The notes under the pieces: model-generated | Database searches by the model: none | The model's input: only the letters and a program-made list of their open reading frames with translations | What the model was told of the DNA's origin: nothing | Shown here: piece by piece, positions 44,424 to 54,300 of the stretch | Numbering within the stretch: the first letter of the stretch is position 1 | Layout of the letters: every line of letters begins with the position of its first letter | Translations under genes and position numbers: made by a program | Origin: CBDCYS01 sp965226245 | Lineage (GTDB): Bacteria > Acidobacteriota > Terriglobia > Bryobacterales > UBA6623 | NCBI GenBank assembly: GCA_965226245.1 | Contig: CBDDCL010000015.1 | Location: 496,001 to 560,000 of the forward strand | Length of the DNA: 64,000 nucleotides | Direction: 5' to 3'

Positions 44424-44424
44424 C

Positions 44425-45684
44425 GTGATCCAATACCTCGCACACATGTTGCCCGAGCTGTGGATGGGTCTCGGCAGCTTGCTCGCTCACAAGCTTCGCT
44501 CGCTGCTCACCATGCTGGGCATGATCTTCGGTGTGGGCGCCGTGGTGGCCATGCTGTCGATCACGGCCGGCGCCCAGCAGGAAATGATCCGCTACATTGA
44601 CCTGCTCGGTGTCAACAATATCATCATCGAGGCTAATGAAGCCGTCGACCGCGACACAATGCAAGCGGTGCGTGAAGTTTCCCCTGGACTGACCTTCCGC
44701 GATTTCCGGGCGCTCCAGGACAACACCCCCAACGTTGCGGCCATGTCACCCCGCAAGTCATTCAATCCGGCCAATATTCTTCCCCGGTCTGAGCAGGACA
44801 TGCCGCAGCTCATCGGTGTCCTGCCCAACTACACCGACATTTACAACGTCGCGCTGCTGGAGGGCCGCTTTTTCACCGAAGAAGAGAACTTGCGGTCCGC
44901 GCCGGTTTGCGTGCTGGGGGAGCGAACCAAGGTGAACCTGCTGGGCTACGGCAGCGCCGTGGGCAAATTCGTCAAGCTGAACGAGGTTTGGCTCCAAGTG
45001 GTCGGAGTCATGTCGCCGCAGGCTACCGCGGAATCGAAGATCGAGGGTCTCGAAGCCGACGACCGGAATAACTTGGTTGTTGCTCCCCTGAACTCCGTGA
45101 TGAGGCGATTTCAGGACAGCAATAGCTACCTGAAAGACGAGATCGACGGCATTTTCGTGCGGGTCGAAAACGATGCCGACCCGATCGAAACGGCCGAAGT
45201 CGTGCGGGCGATCCTGACGGCCACGCACAACGATGCCGGAGATTTCTCGGTGGTCGTTCCGGCCGGTTTGCTGGCCCAGCGCGAGCAGCAACAGTTTGTT
45301 TTTGAAGTCGTCATGATCTGTATCGCCGGCATCTCGCTGCTTGTCGGCGGCATCGGCATCATGAACATCATGCTGGCGACGGTGCTCGAGCGCACCCGCG
45401 AAATCGGGATTCGGCGCGCTATCGGCGCCCGCCAAAAGGATATCGTCCGGCAGTTTTTGATCGAGGCCGTACTGATCTCAATCGTCGGCGGCCTGATCGG
45501 GATTGCAGCGGGATTCTTCGGGTCGAAGATCATCGCCGCCATTGCCGGCTGGTCGACCGTCGTCACGGCGACTTCGATCATCGTCGCGTTTGGAGTCTCG
45601 GTTTTTGTTGGTTTGTTGTTTGGGATCTACCCGGCAGTTCAGGCCGCCAAGCTGGATCCCATTGAAGCGATTCGGTACGAATAG
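44425..45684 (+). CDS. MacB-like ABC transporter permease (no ATPase domain)
   Basis: 419 residues, GTG start one base after the previous stop. An N-terminal helix (LRSLLTMLGMIFGVGAVVAM), a ~200-residue periplasmic MacB_PCD domain (DLLGVNNIIIEANEAVDRDT and following), then three C-terminal helices of the FtsX fold (MICIAGISLLVGGIGIMNIM, LIEAVLISIVGGLIGIAAGF, FGVSVFVGLLFGIYPAVQAA). The end RKLDPIEAIRYE-type motif is complete. In MacB proper an ATPase is fused at the N-terminus; here it is absent and no ATPase gene is adjacent. It works with HlyD adaptors and TolC to export peptides, drugs or lipids. Confidence 0.92.
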   Translation: MIQYLAHMLPELWMGLGSLLAHKLRSLLTMLGMIFGVGAVVAMLSITAGAQQEMIRYIDLLGVNNIIIEANEAVDRDTMQAVREVSPGLTFRDFRALQDNTPNVAAMSPRKSFNPANILPRSEQDMPQLIGVLPNYTDIYNVALLEGRFFTEEENLRSAPVCVLGERTKVNLLGYGSAVGKFVKLNEVWLQVVGVMSPQATAESKIEGLEADDRNNLVVAPLNSVMRRFQDSNSYLKDEIDGIFVRVENDADPIETAEVVRAILTATHNDAGDFSVVVPAGLLAQREQQQFVFEVVMICIAGISLLVGGIGIMNIMLATVLERTREIGIRRAIGARQKDIVRQFLIEAVLISIVGGLIGIAAGFFGSKIIAAIAGWSTVVTATSIIVAFGVSVFVGLLFGIYPAVQAAKLDPIEAIRYE

Positions 45685-45834
45685 CCAGCGGGCCCGCCAA
45701 GGCGGAACAAGACTGTCCGTCTTGAACCGTGTTCTTTCGGTTGCTCCAGCCCGGCAGGTGTGACCGGATCAATTTACCCGAAACAAACCCAACACCTGTT
45801 GGAGCGTCTGAATCAATCACCAAGGTTTGCCACG

Positions 45835-47481
45835 ATGCTTGTAAGACTCGTTTGCCTCACGGCCGCCGCTGCTCTTTTGGCCGGCGCCCAATTCGCAACT
45901 TTTCCTGATAAGGGATATTTCCGTGAACAATGGCAAGCCCCGCCGCTCGATATTGAGATCGAATCCGTCGGCCGGCTCGACGATTTCTACTTCGACGGCA
46001 AGATCGAGCTGTCTCTGCGTTCCTACATCGAGCTGGTGATGGCCAACAGCCCGGATATCAACCTGCAAAAGCTCGCCGTATTCGAGCAGCAGAACGCCAT
46101 CCAGAGGGCCTTCAGTCCCTTTGACCCCACTTTGAATCTGGGCTTCACCAACAACCGCTCCACGACGCTGCCGAACGACATTCTCCAAGGTGCGTCCGTC
46201 CGGACGAACCTCAACCAAAGAGCGAACTTCACCTACAGCCAAACCTTTGACACGGGAACCAACTACACCGTGGGCTACGTTGGGGGCAAGACAGCCAACA
46301 ATAGCCAGTTCACCAACTTTAATCCGAGTATTACCCAAAGCTTGCAGTTCACCGTGAGTCAGCCGTTGCTGCGCGACCGCGGGCGCCACATACAGCGCAT
46401 CCCGATCTTCGTCGCCAGGTCCCGGCTGAAACTGACCGAGGAGCAAGTCACGGAACGCGTCATCGGCCTGTTGGTGCAGGCTGAAAACGCCTATTGGGAC
46501 GTCATCGACCAGCGGGAATCGCTGCGTGTCCGCGAAAACAACCTCGAGTTGGCGCGGGCGTTTCTGGAGCGCTCCAGGCGAGAGCTGGAGCTGGGCGCGA
46601 TCTCGCCTCTCGATATCTACCAGCCCGAACAACAATTCGCCACGGCCCAGGTGGGCGTGACGCAGTTCCAATACCGTCTGCAGCAGGCCGAAGACACTAT
46701 TCGGCGCTGGATCGGCGCCGACCTCGATCCCGCGCTGAGGTTCGCCCCGCTTGTTCTCACCGAAACGGCGGAGCCGCCCATCTATATTCCTTCGTTCGAA
46801 CCCGAAGAGCAGGTAGCCAAAGCGCTGCGGCTGCGTCCGGAACTAGGGCAGAATCGCCGTTCGCTGGAAATTGATGATCTCAATATCCGCTCTTCGACCA
46901 ACCAGTTGCGGCCGAACTTGATGCTGAACGCCAACTACAGCGCTCAAGGCCGCGGAGGAAACTTCTTCGAGCGAACGCTGCTGGGATCAGGCTCGACCAG
47001 CGCGGTGGTCCCCGGCGGGTTCCCGGACGCCCTCGACCAGTTATTCCAGTTTCGGTTCCCGACGTATGGTTTTGGCTTCTCTCTTCAGATCCCCATCCGC
47101 AACCGCCGAGCGGCAGCTAATCTGGCGGATGCACGGATTCAGAAGAGACGGGATCTCTACTCTCTCCGCAGCACCGAGCAGCAGGTGCGCGAGGAAGTGC
47201 TCAACGCGGTTGCCGGAGTCGAGCAGAGCAAGGCGGGCATCCTGCAAGCAACCGTCGCCCGCGATTTTGCCCAGAAACGCCTCGACGCGGAACAGAAGAA
47301 GTACGACCTGGGCGTCACGACCGCATTTCTCGTCCTGGACTCGCAGACCAAGCTCGTCGATGCCGAAGCTGATTTGCTGGCCCAGGTCATCGCCTACCGC
47401 CGCAGCATGCTGAACCTGCTGCGCGCCACCGGCGATTTGCTCGAAACCCGCGGTGTCGTGCTGCTCTACGATACGCCGTAG
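45835..47481 (+). CDS. TolC-family outer-membrane efflux protein
   Basis: 548 residues from the ATG at 45835, which begins a signal peptide (LVRLVCLTAAAALLAGAQ). The open frame extends upstream to 45760 without similarity. Two copies of the TolC repeat are seen: helices such as ERVIGLLVQAENAYWDVIDQ and VREEVLNAVAGVEQSKAGIL, and strands around FTVSQPLLRDRGRHIQRIPI. The last gene of the exporter cluster forms the channel across the outer membrane for the adaptors encoded before it. Spacing from the permease gene (150 bases) allows a separate promoter. Confidence 0.92.
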   Translation: MLVRLVCLTAAAALLAGAQFATFPDKGYFREQWQAPPLDIEIESVGRLDDFYFDGKIELSLRSYIELVMANSPDINLQKLAVFEQQNAIQRAFSPFDPTLNLGFTNNRSTTLPNDILQGASVRTNLNQRANFTYSQTFDTGTNYTVGYVGGKTANNSQFTNFNPSITQSLQFTVSQPLLRDRGRHIQRIPIFVARSRLKLTEEQVTERVIGLLVQAENAYWDVIDQRESLRVRENNLELARAFLERSRRELELGAISPLDIYQPEQQFATAQVGVTQFQYRLQQAEDTIRRWIGADLDPALRFAPLVLTETAEPPIYIPSFEPEEQVAKALRLRPELGQNRRSLEIDDLNIRSSTNQLRPNLMLNANYSAQGRGGNFFERTLLGSGSTSAVVPGGFPDALDQLFQFRFPTYGFGFSLQIPIRNRRAAANLADARIQKRRDLYSLRSTEQQVREEVLNAVAGVEQSKAGILQATVARDFAQKRLDAEQKKYDLGVTTAFLVLDSQTKLVDAEADLLAQVIAYRRSMLNLLRATGDLLETRGVVLLYDTP

Positions 47482-47563
47482 CGCAACAATCCCGAGCTGG
47501 CCGCAAGTGCCGCTTGACCGTGGGCGTTCCCGTATCCCGTATAGGCCGCATTAGCCCGTGACA

Positions 47564-47635
47564 GAGGCGCGGACGGAAGTCCGCGCTCAAGGGCCTTTGA
47601 GTGCAGTCTCCGAGCGCGGACTTCCGTCCGCGCCC
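47564..47635. repeat. Inverted pair of palindromic repeats in the pyrR leader
   Basis: Bases 47564-47587 (gaggcgcggacggaagtccg, then cgct) and 47612-47635 (the reverse complement, ending gcgccc) form a strong stem with a ~24-base loop, and each arm is itself a near-palindrome. The same unit occurs at 28132 and 36978, so this is a dispersed repeat rather than a pyr-specific attenuator. A small hairpin (gtcgccgtgaagcggcgac) follows at about 47655. Confidence 0.8.
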
Positions 47636-47840
47636 TGCCTCAACGTGTCGATGTTATGTCGCCGTGAAGCGGCGACGACAACCTGTTTCCCAACAGCCCG
47701 TCTCAAGCGGCAAGACCGCTCCATTCCAAACCGGCCAAACCGCCCAACATCATCGTCTCAACCCCACACCAGCCACATCAAAGCCGTCGCAAACCTGTCC
47801 TCGAAGTTGTGCTATCGTAAGGGACATTTCGGGCACGCCG

Positions 47841-48398
47841 ATGGCAACGATTCGCACCAAATCGCAGCTCATGACCGGCTCGGAGATCGACCGTACGCTG
47901 GTGCGGCTGGCGCACGAAGTGATCGACAAGAGCGCCGCACCCGGCAACGTAGCGATCGTCGGTATTCACCGGCGAGGAGCGGTGCTGGGCGAGCGTCTGG
48001 CGGCCAAGATCGCGCAACTCGAGGGCCGCCCCATGCCGTGCGGCAGCCTCGACATTACGCTTTATCGGGACGATTTGACGACCGTTGCCGACAAGCCCGT
48101 GATCAACGGTACCGATATCCCCTTCTCGATTTCCGGGTTGGACGTTATTCTCGTGGATGACGTTCTCTACACAGGGCGAACGACGCGGGCGGCTCTGGAT
48201 GCTTTGTTCGACAAGGGGCGCCCCCGCACCGTGCGGTTGTGCACTCTGATCGACCGCGGTCATCGCGAGTTGCCGATCGAAGCCCGTTTCGTGGGCAAAT
48301 TTGTGGAAACAACAGATAACGAGATCATCGAGGTGAAACTCGAACCCATCGACGGGGAGGAAAGGGTTTTGCTTGTCGAGAAGGCGGACGGGAATTGA
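47841..48398 (+). CDS. pyrR: PyrR bifunctional pyrimidine regulator / uracil phosphoribosyltransferase
   Basis: 185 residues from the ATG at 47841. The family blocks are present: MTGSEIDRTLVRLAHEVIDK, VAIVGIHRRGAVLGERLA, the PRPP motif VILVDDVLYTGRTTRAALDA, and ARFVGKFVETTDNEIIEVKL. PyrR binds pyr leader RNA in response to UMP and can convert uracil with PRPP to UMP. It lies 48 bases before pyrB. No classic PyrR-binding loop was identified in the leader. The weak ribosome site may reflect regulation. Confidence 0.93.
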   Translation: MATIRTKSQLMTGSEIDRTLVRLAHEVIDKSAAPGNVAIVGIHRRGAVLGERLAAKIAQLEGRPMPCGSLDITLYRDDLTTVADKPVINGTDIPFSISGLDVILVDDVLYTGRTTRAALDALFDKGRPRTVRLCTLIDRGHRELPIEARFVGKFVETTDNEIIEVKLEPIDGEERVLLVEKADGN

Positions 48399-48446
48399 AC
48401 CATCTGTTCCGGCCGGTCGTGGAGAACCCTGGGTAAGAAAACAGCT

Positions 48447-49406
48447 ATGGCGCTTCCATCCGCGGCAACCGCGACGCAGCAGCCGGCAACCGAGGCCCGC
48501 GGACTTCTCGGAATAGAGCATCTGAGCCGTGAAGACATCCAGTGGCTGCTCGACCGGGGCCGTGTCCATCAGGGGATGCGCTCGCAGTCAGTCAAGAAGC
48601 TGGACACACTGCGAGGCAAGACCATCGTCAACCTGTTCTTCGAGTCGTCCACCCGCACGCGGGCAAGTTTCGAGATCGCCGCCAAGCGGCTGAGCGCGGA
48701 TACGATTTCCATCGCGGCTCAAGGTTCGAGCCTTTCCAAGGGAGAATCGCTCGTCGATACGCTGAATACGCTTTCGGCGATGCGTCCGGATGTGATTGTG
48801 ATGCGGCACTCGGCTTCGGGCGCGCCGCATTTTCTGTCCCGCTTTCTGCAAACGCCCATCGTCAACGCAGGGGACGGACGCCACGAGCACCCCACCCAGG
48901 CGCTGCTGGATGCCGTGACGATTCTCGACTACCGCCCCTCGCTCGAGGGGCTGCGCGTGGCGATCATCGGCGACATCGCTCACAGCCGCGTGGCCCGCTC
49001 GAATGTGCACCTGCTGTCGAAGTTCGGAGTGGACCTGGTCCTTTGCGGACCGGCGACGATGCTGCCCGATGATTTGGCGTCGCTGGCTCCCCGGATTAGG
49101 CTCACCTATAACATCGACGAAGCGGTCACCGACGCCGACGTCATCATGATGTTGCGCGTGCAGCTCGAGCGCCAGCACGTGCTGCCGTTCCCCAAAAACG
49201 AGTACTTCCAGTTCTATGGGCTGGGTCTCGAGCACTTGCAACTCGCCCAGCCCGAAGCCATTGTGATGCACCCGGGTCCGATTAACCGCGGGCGTGAGCT
49301 GTCGTCCGAGGTCGCCGACTTCCCTCGCTCGGTGATTCTGAACCAAGTAGAAAACGGCGTGGCCGTCAGGATGGCGGTGCTGGAGCGCGCCTGCCGGGAG
49401 AGCTGA
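48447..49406 (+). CDS. pyrB: Aspartate carbamoyltransferase catalytic subunit
   Basis: A 319-residue enzyme that makes carbamoyl-aspartate, the committed step of pyrimidine synthesis. The carbamoyl-phosphate motif FFESSTRTRASFEIAAKRLS, the AQGSSLSKGESLVDTLNTLS loop, GDGRHEHPTQALLDAVTILD and VMHPGPINRGRELS are all present. It follows pyrR, fitting a pyr operon, but pyrC does not follow. Transcription appears to end in the 49407-49619 gap, which holds no gene. Confidence 0.96.
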   Translation: MALPSAATATQQPATEARGLLGIEHLSREDIQWLLDRGRVHQGMRSQSVKKLDTLRGKTIVNLFFESSTRTRASFEIAAKRLSADTISIAAQGSSLSKGESLVDTLNTLSAMRPDVIVMRHSASGAPHFLSRFLQTPIVNAGDGRHEHPTQALLDAVTILDYRPSLEGLRVAIIGDIAHSRVARSNVHLLSKFGVDLVLCGPATMLPDDLASLAPRIRLTYNIDEAVTDADVIMMLRVQLERQHVLPFPKNEYFQFYGLGLEHLQLAQPEAIVMHPGPINRGRELSSEVADFPRSVILNQVENGVAVRMAVLERACRES

Positions 49407-49619
49407 AGGAACCTCAGTGGCCTGCCACACCCGGAAGGCCTTCAGGGACAAAGCCTGGTCCCCCTGATGGCTGCTGCTCGCGACCTGCAAGCAGGCGGCT
49501 CGCTAGCGGAAGCCGCGGAGGCGCTCGACTGGAACCAACAGCCGGCGGTTACCCGGCCGCTATGACCGTCTTCTGTTGGTCGGGCGATTCCGAACTCGGT
49601 TTGCACGGTAATCGCGTAA

Positions 49620-50591
49620 TTAGGACCCGGCCGGCTTGATGTATTTCTCAAGATCGGGATTCAGCAGCTTCTTTACGTCGGGGTCATCCAGATCCGCCGC
49701 CCGAACGACCCGCGCCGGCGAATCGATATGCTTTTCCGGGGTTTTCCCGTCCAGCTTATCGACGATGGTTTCGACACCGATGTATCCGATGCTGAAGGGA
49801 TCCTGGACGATCAGAGCGTCGATCACTCCGTCGCGGAGGTCTTGTTGCAGACTGGGGCTGGCGTCGAATCCGACCAGCTTGATCTTTCCGGCCGCCCCGC
49901 GCGAAACCAGCGCCCGGGCGGCGCCGATGGTTGCGGCTTCACTCGAGCAAAACAGCGCGTCCAAGTCAGGGTGCGCGGTTAGCATGTCTTCGGTCACGGC
50001 CAGGGCCTTGGCGCGATCGGACATGCAGTACTGCTCGGCGACGATTTCCAGGCCGGTATAAGTCTTCGCCACAGCGGCCTCGAACCCTCGTTCGCGGCTG
50101 TCGGTGGAATCGCTTCCTGGAGCGTGCTTGACGAGCGCAATCTTCCCGGCTCCGTCCACAAGCTGGGAAACCGTTTCAGCGGCCAACTCGCCGGCAGCCG
50201 TGTTGTTGGTCGCGACATAGGAGACGTAGTTTTCCGTGTCGATGCCCGAGTCAAAAATCGTAACCGGAATCCCTTCCCTGGCGGCTCTTTCGACGACGCT
50301 GACCAGCGCGGTGCGCTCGGTGGGCGAGAGCACGATTCCGTCAATCCGGCGATTGATCATGGCGTCGACAATCTGGATCTGCCGAGCGTATTCCGTCTCT
50401 TGGGTCGGCCCGTTCCACTCGACTTCCACGTCGAACTGCTGACCTGCCGCGATCACGCCGGCGTGAACCGATTGCCAGAACAAAGAGGTCGTTCCTTTGG
50501 GCACGACGCCGATGATTCTCTTGCCCGAGCGGTTACAGGCGAGGGCGCCGGCCATCAAAGGAAGCGTGCCGAGAAAGTGGCGGCGGTCCAT
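49620..50591 (-). CDS. Sugar-type ABC transporter substrate-binding lipoprotein
   Basis: 323 residues from ATG at 50591 (MDRRHFLGTLPLMAGALAC). The N-terminus is a lipoprotein signal with a lipobox ALAC. The periplasmic binding fold of the ribose/galactose class follows: GVVPKGTTSLFWQSVHAGVI, DGIVLSPTERTALVSVVERA, GIPVTIFDSGIDTENYVSYV, DALFCSSEAATIGAARALVS. It would bind a sugar and pass it to a permease. No ATPase or permease gene is nearby, so it is an orphan receptor. The upstream in-frame ATG at 50627 is a less likely start. Confidence 0.9.
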   Translation of the reverse strand: MDRRHFLGTLPLMAGALACNRSGKRIIGVVPKGTTSLFWQSVHAGVIAAGQQFDVEVEWNGPTQETEYARQIQIVDAMINRRIDGIVLSPTERTALVSVVERAAREGIPVTIFDSGIDTENYVSYVATNNTAAGELAAETVSQLVDGAGKIALVKHAPGSDSTDSRERGFEAAVAKTYTGLEIVAEQYCMSDRAKALAVTEDMLTAHPDLDALFCSSEAATIGAARALVSRGAAGKIKLVGFDASPSLQQDLRDGVIDALIVQDPFSIGYIGVETIVDKLDGKTPEKHIDSPARVVRAADLDDPDVKKLLNPDLEKYIKPAGS

Positions 50592-50708
50592 GGGCGGATT
50601 CAACTCCAACGCGGGGTGTGGTTTCACATTCCCAGTTTAGACAACTATTTCAGCAGCTACTTGCTTGACGATGACTGTCGGTTGAAAACCCTCGGCGCGC
50701 GCCCCCGG

Positions 50709-50848
50709 CGTGGCGCACGCATTCTTGCGTGCCGTGTCGCCATTCCTGACGACATCGCCCCGGCACAGTACGATCTACACGGCGAGCAAGCGCAACGAAG
50801 GAATGGCGGGCCTATCGCGCACTTCGCCTGTCAGCCAATGAGAGAAGC
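50709..50848. repeat. Divergent member of the dispersed repeat families
   Basis: The first ~50 bases (gtggcgcacgcattcttgcg, then tgccgtgtcgccattcctga) match 10513-10560 except for the hairpin centre. The following ~90 bases (cggcacagtacgatctacac, gcgagcaagcgcaacgaagg, atggcgggcctatcgcg) match the second half of the 169-bp repeats at 8201 and 15328. It therefore joins two families into one composite unit. The rest of 50592-51310 has no recognised gene. Confidence 0.75.
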
Positions 50849-51310
50849 GGCTAGAATAAATCGGTGGCCAGCGCCCGTCCGGGGGCTAGCTAAGCTAGCT
50901 ATAGCCGGCCTTGACCGCGCCCGCATCGGACAACAAAGTTCTCGATCGAGAGCTGCAGGACAAAGAGGCCCCTTTTCTAGAAGCTATCTCATAAATGGCA
51001 AACGAAGACGAGACAGCAAGAACAGGCTAATTTTGTGATTGCATACAACCCGTGCAAAGGTAGTCGCATGCCGAGTCAGATCAAGAGGTCGACTGGACGC
51101 CAACGAGCGAGGGCTGGCGGTCTCTACGTCAGTTACCTCTAGCTGTTGACTTACGTAGGAGCCCTGTAAGGATAATCTTTCCTTCGCCTTCCTAACGAGC
51201 CGGGAATCGTAGTGGACAGTCACGAACAACATGACCAAGACGCCGGATCAAGCAGACTAACACGCAGTCTGCCGGAAAATCAGGTGCCGGCTGAGCGTCT
51301 GCTTTGGCCG

Positions 51311-54300
51311 ATGAAGACGGCGATCTTCCTGTGCGCCTTGATATTCCTTAATGGATCTGCCCTCAGTCAATCGCATTTGAAGCCCAGGCTCAACGAAGCG
51401 AAACGCCACAGCGTCTTGATTGAGCTTGCGGGGCTAACGAACTCATTGGAGGCAAGCCCGCCGGCGGCCCCAGGAAACCTATCTGAGGGAGCCCCAGGAC
51501 AAACGCCTCCCCCGTCTTTCGCATTCTCTGCCCGCTTGCCCTTGTACTTGGTTGAGAACCGAGGCCAGATCGACAATCCTCACGTCAGCCACTACGTCCA
51601 AGGGCGCGACAGAACCATTTACTTCGCTCCCGACGGGCTCACATTTGCCTTGCTCGGTGACGGCGGCCCCACTACCGGAGTCCAGGGGCGTGACCCCGGC
51701 ACGCACGCCCAGGCCTCTTCCCGCTTCGAAGAACGTCCACCAACCAGCCGCTGGGTGGTAAAGCTTGACTTTGTGGATTCGAATAGCCGTGTTCGAGCGG
51801 CCGGGCGACAGCCCACTGCTGCCGTGGTCAGCTACTTCAAGGGACCCGTGGAAAAACGGATGGCGGACCTGCCCACCTTTGCGGAGCTTGTCTATTCCGA
51901 TCTGTGGCCTGGAATCGACCTGGTCTACGCCGGGGAGGTTCAAGGCCTGAAGTACAGGTTTGTCGTGGCCCCCGGCGCCGACCCCGACCGGATTCGCTTG
52001 GCTTATCGCGGAGCGGATGTTCAGCTCAACGATCGCGGGCAACTCGACGTCTCGACCCCGTTCGGGGGTTTCCAGGACGCCCGGCCTGTTGCCTACCAAG
52101 AAGTTGAAGGTGAACGTGTGGAAGTTGCGGCTGAATTCGGGCTCGAGGCCGAACCGGACACGGGTCGGCACACCTTCGGTTTTCAGCTTGGGGCTTACGA
52201 CTCGAGCCGGCCGCTCGTTGTCGACCCCTCTCTCGTAGTCTATGCCGGGTATATTGGCGGCGACAGGGTCGATGGGGCAAGGGACGTCGCCGTAGATGCA
52301 GAAGGCAACGTCTACGTCGCGGGGTTCACGAGTTCTTCCCACACGAGTTTTCCGGTGGCCGCTGGTCCGGATACCACTTTTAACGCCGATCAGGATGCTT
52401 TCGTGGCCAAGGTGAACGCGGACGGCACGGCGCTGATCTATGCAGGTTATATCGGTGGTTCAGGAAGTGAAATCGCTAACGGAATTGCCGTGGACAATGA
52501 CGGCAATGCCTACGTGACAGGCTCGACGGAATCGGGCGCGGCGAGCTTTCCGGTGACTGTGGGGCCCAACCTTGTTTATGGGGGCGGCACGACGGACGCC
52601 TTCGTGGCAAAGGTAAACGCCGCCGGTACGGCGCTAGTTTACGCCGGATACGTCGGCGGTTCGGAATCTGATTCTGCCGCCGGAGTTGCCGTCGATAGCG
52701 AAGGCCACGCCTACCTGGCCGGCGACACGCTTTCGACGGAAGCCAGTTTTCCAGTGCGGAACGGGCCTGACCTCACCTTCAATGGCGTGAGAGACGCCTT
52801 CGTCACCAAAGTTAACCCCAATGGGACTGCCTTGATCTATGCGGGCTACATCGGAGGGTCCCAATTCGACGTCGGTAGCGCAGTCGCCGTTGACGCCGGC
52901 GGTCACGCCTACGTGGCCGGCTATACAGGTTCAAATGAAGAGACTTTTTTGGTGGCCGTCGGCCCGGACCTGACGTTTAACGGCGGAGGACAGGACGCCT
53001 TCATCACCAAGGTCGGCAGCTCTGGCGGCGCTCTGGAATACGCAGGCTACCTCGGGGGCGCTGGATTTGAGTTCGGCCGCGGTGTCGCGGTCGACGCCGC
53101 TGGACAGGCCTACGTAACGGGAGACACCAATTCGAAGGAAGACAGCTTCCCGGTCGCCGTCGGCCCCGACTTGACCTTCAACGGCGGTGGCAGGGACGCC
53201 TTCATCGCGAGCGTCACCTCGGACGGAACAGCCCTCGCCTACGCGGGTTACATCGGCGGCGCGGGTTTCGACCAGGCCAATGCTGTTGCGGTGGACAGTA
53301 CGGGCAGTGCCCACGTTGCCGGTTATACAAGCTCCACGGAAGAAACCTTTCCGGTCGCCGTGGGTCCCGACCTAACCTTCAATGGGGTGCGAGACGCCTT
53401 TGTCGCTCGGGTGCATTCGGCGGGCGCTTCGCTCATCCACGCCAGCTACGTTGGTGGCGAGGGCGATGAACTCGGCTGGGGCATCGCCGTAGACGGCGAT
53501 GGCTTCATTTACATCGTCGGCGAGACTCTTTCCACGGAAGATTCCTTCCCGGTCACGGTCGGCCCCGACCTGACCTTCAACGGTCTCCGTGATGCCTTTG
53601 TCGCGAAGCTTGACATTTCGGGGCCGAGTATCAGCGCCGATGGAGTCGTGAACGCCGCCAGCTTTCTTTCGGGTCCCGTCGCTCCGGGCGAGATCATCTC
53701 GATCTTTGGTTCGCGCATCGGGCCGGATGAGGGAGTGGGCGCGCAACTCGACGAGTCCGGCAGAGTCCCCACCGAACTGGCCGGCACGCAGGTCTTGTTT
53801 GACGGTGAGCCTGTCCCTTTGTTCTTCGTGCGAACGGACCAGGTCAACGCCCAAGCCACCTACCGGCTGGACGGCCTCACGAGTACAGAGATTCAGATCA
53901 TCTATGGAGGAGAAGCATCGAACGTCGTCACCGTCCCGGTGGCCTCGAGCGCGCCCGCCTTCTTTACGCTGCCCGACGACCGAACGCAGGTCATCGCCAT
54001 CCTGCCGGACGGCAGCCTGAACTCCACGGCCAATCCGGCCCAACCGGGCGACGTGCTTGTTTTCTACGTGACCGGAGAAGGGCAGACGGTTCCCGCCGGC
54101 GAGGAAGGCAAGCTCGCCGAACCGCCTTTCCCCGAGCCAGTTCTGCCGGTCGAGGTGGTGATCGGCGGACTGCCGGCGAAAATCCTCTATTTTGCCGCGG
54201 CGCCCGGGTACGCGGGGCTGGTGCAGGCGAACATGGAGATTCCGAAAGGCCTGCAGGCCGCCGCGCTCAGCGAGGAGGGCGTCGCCGCGAGCAATGCCGT

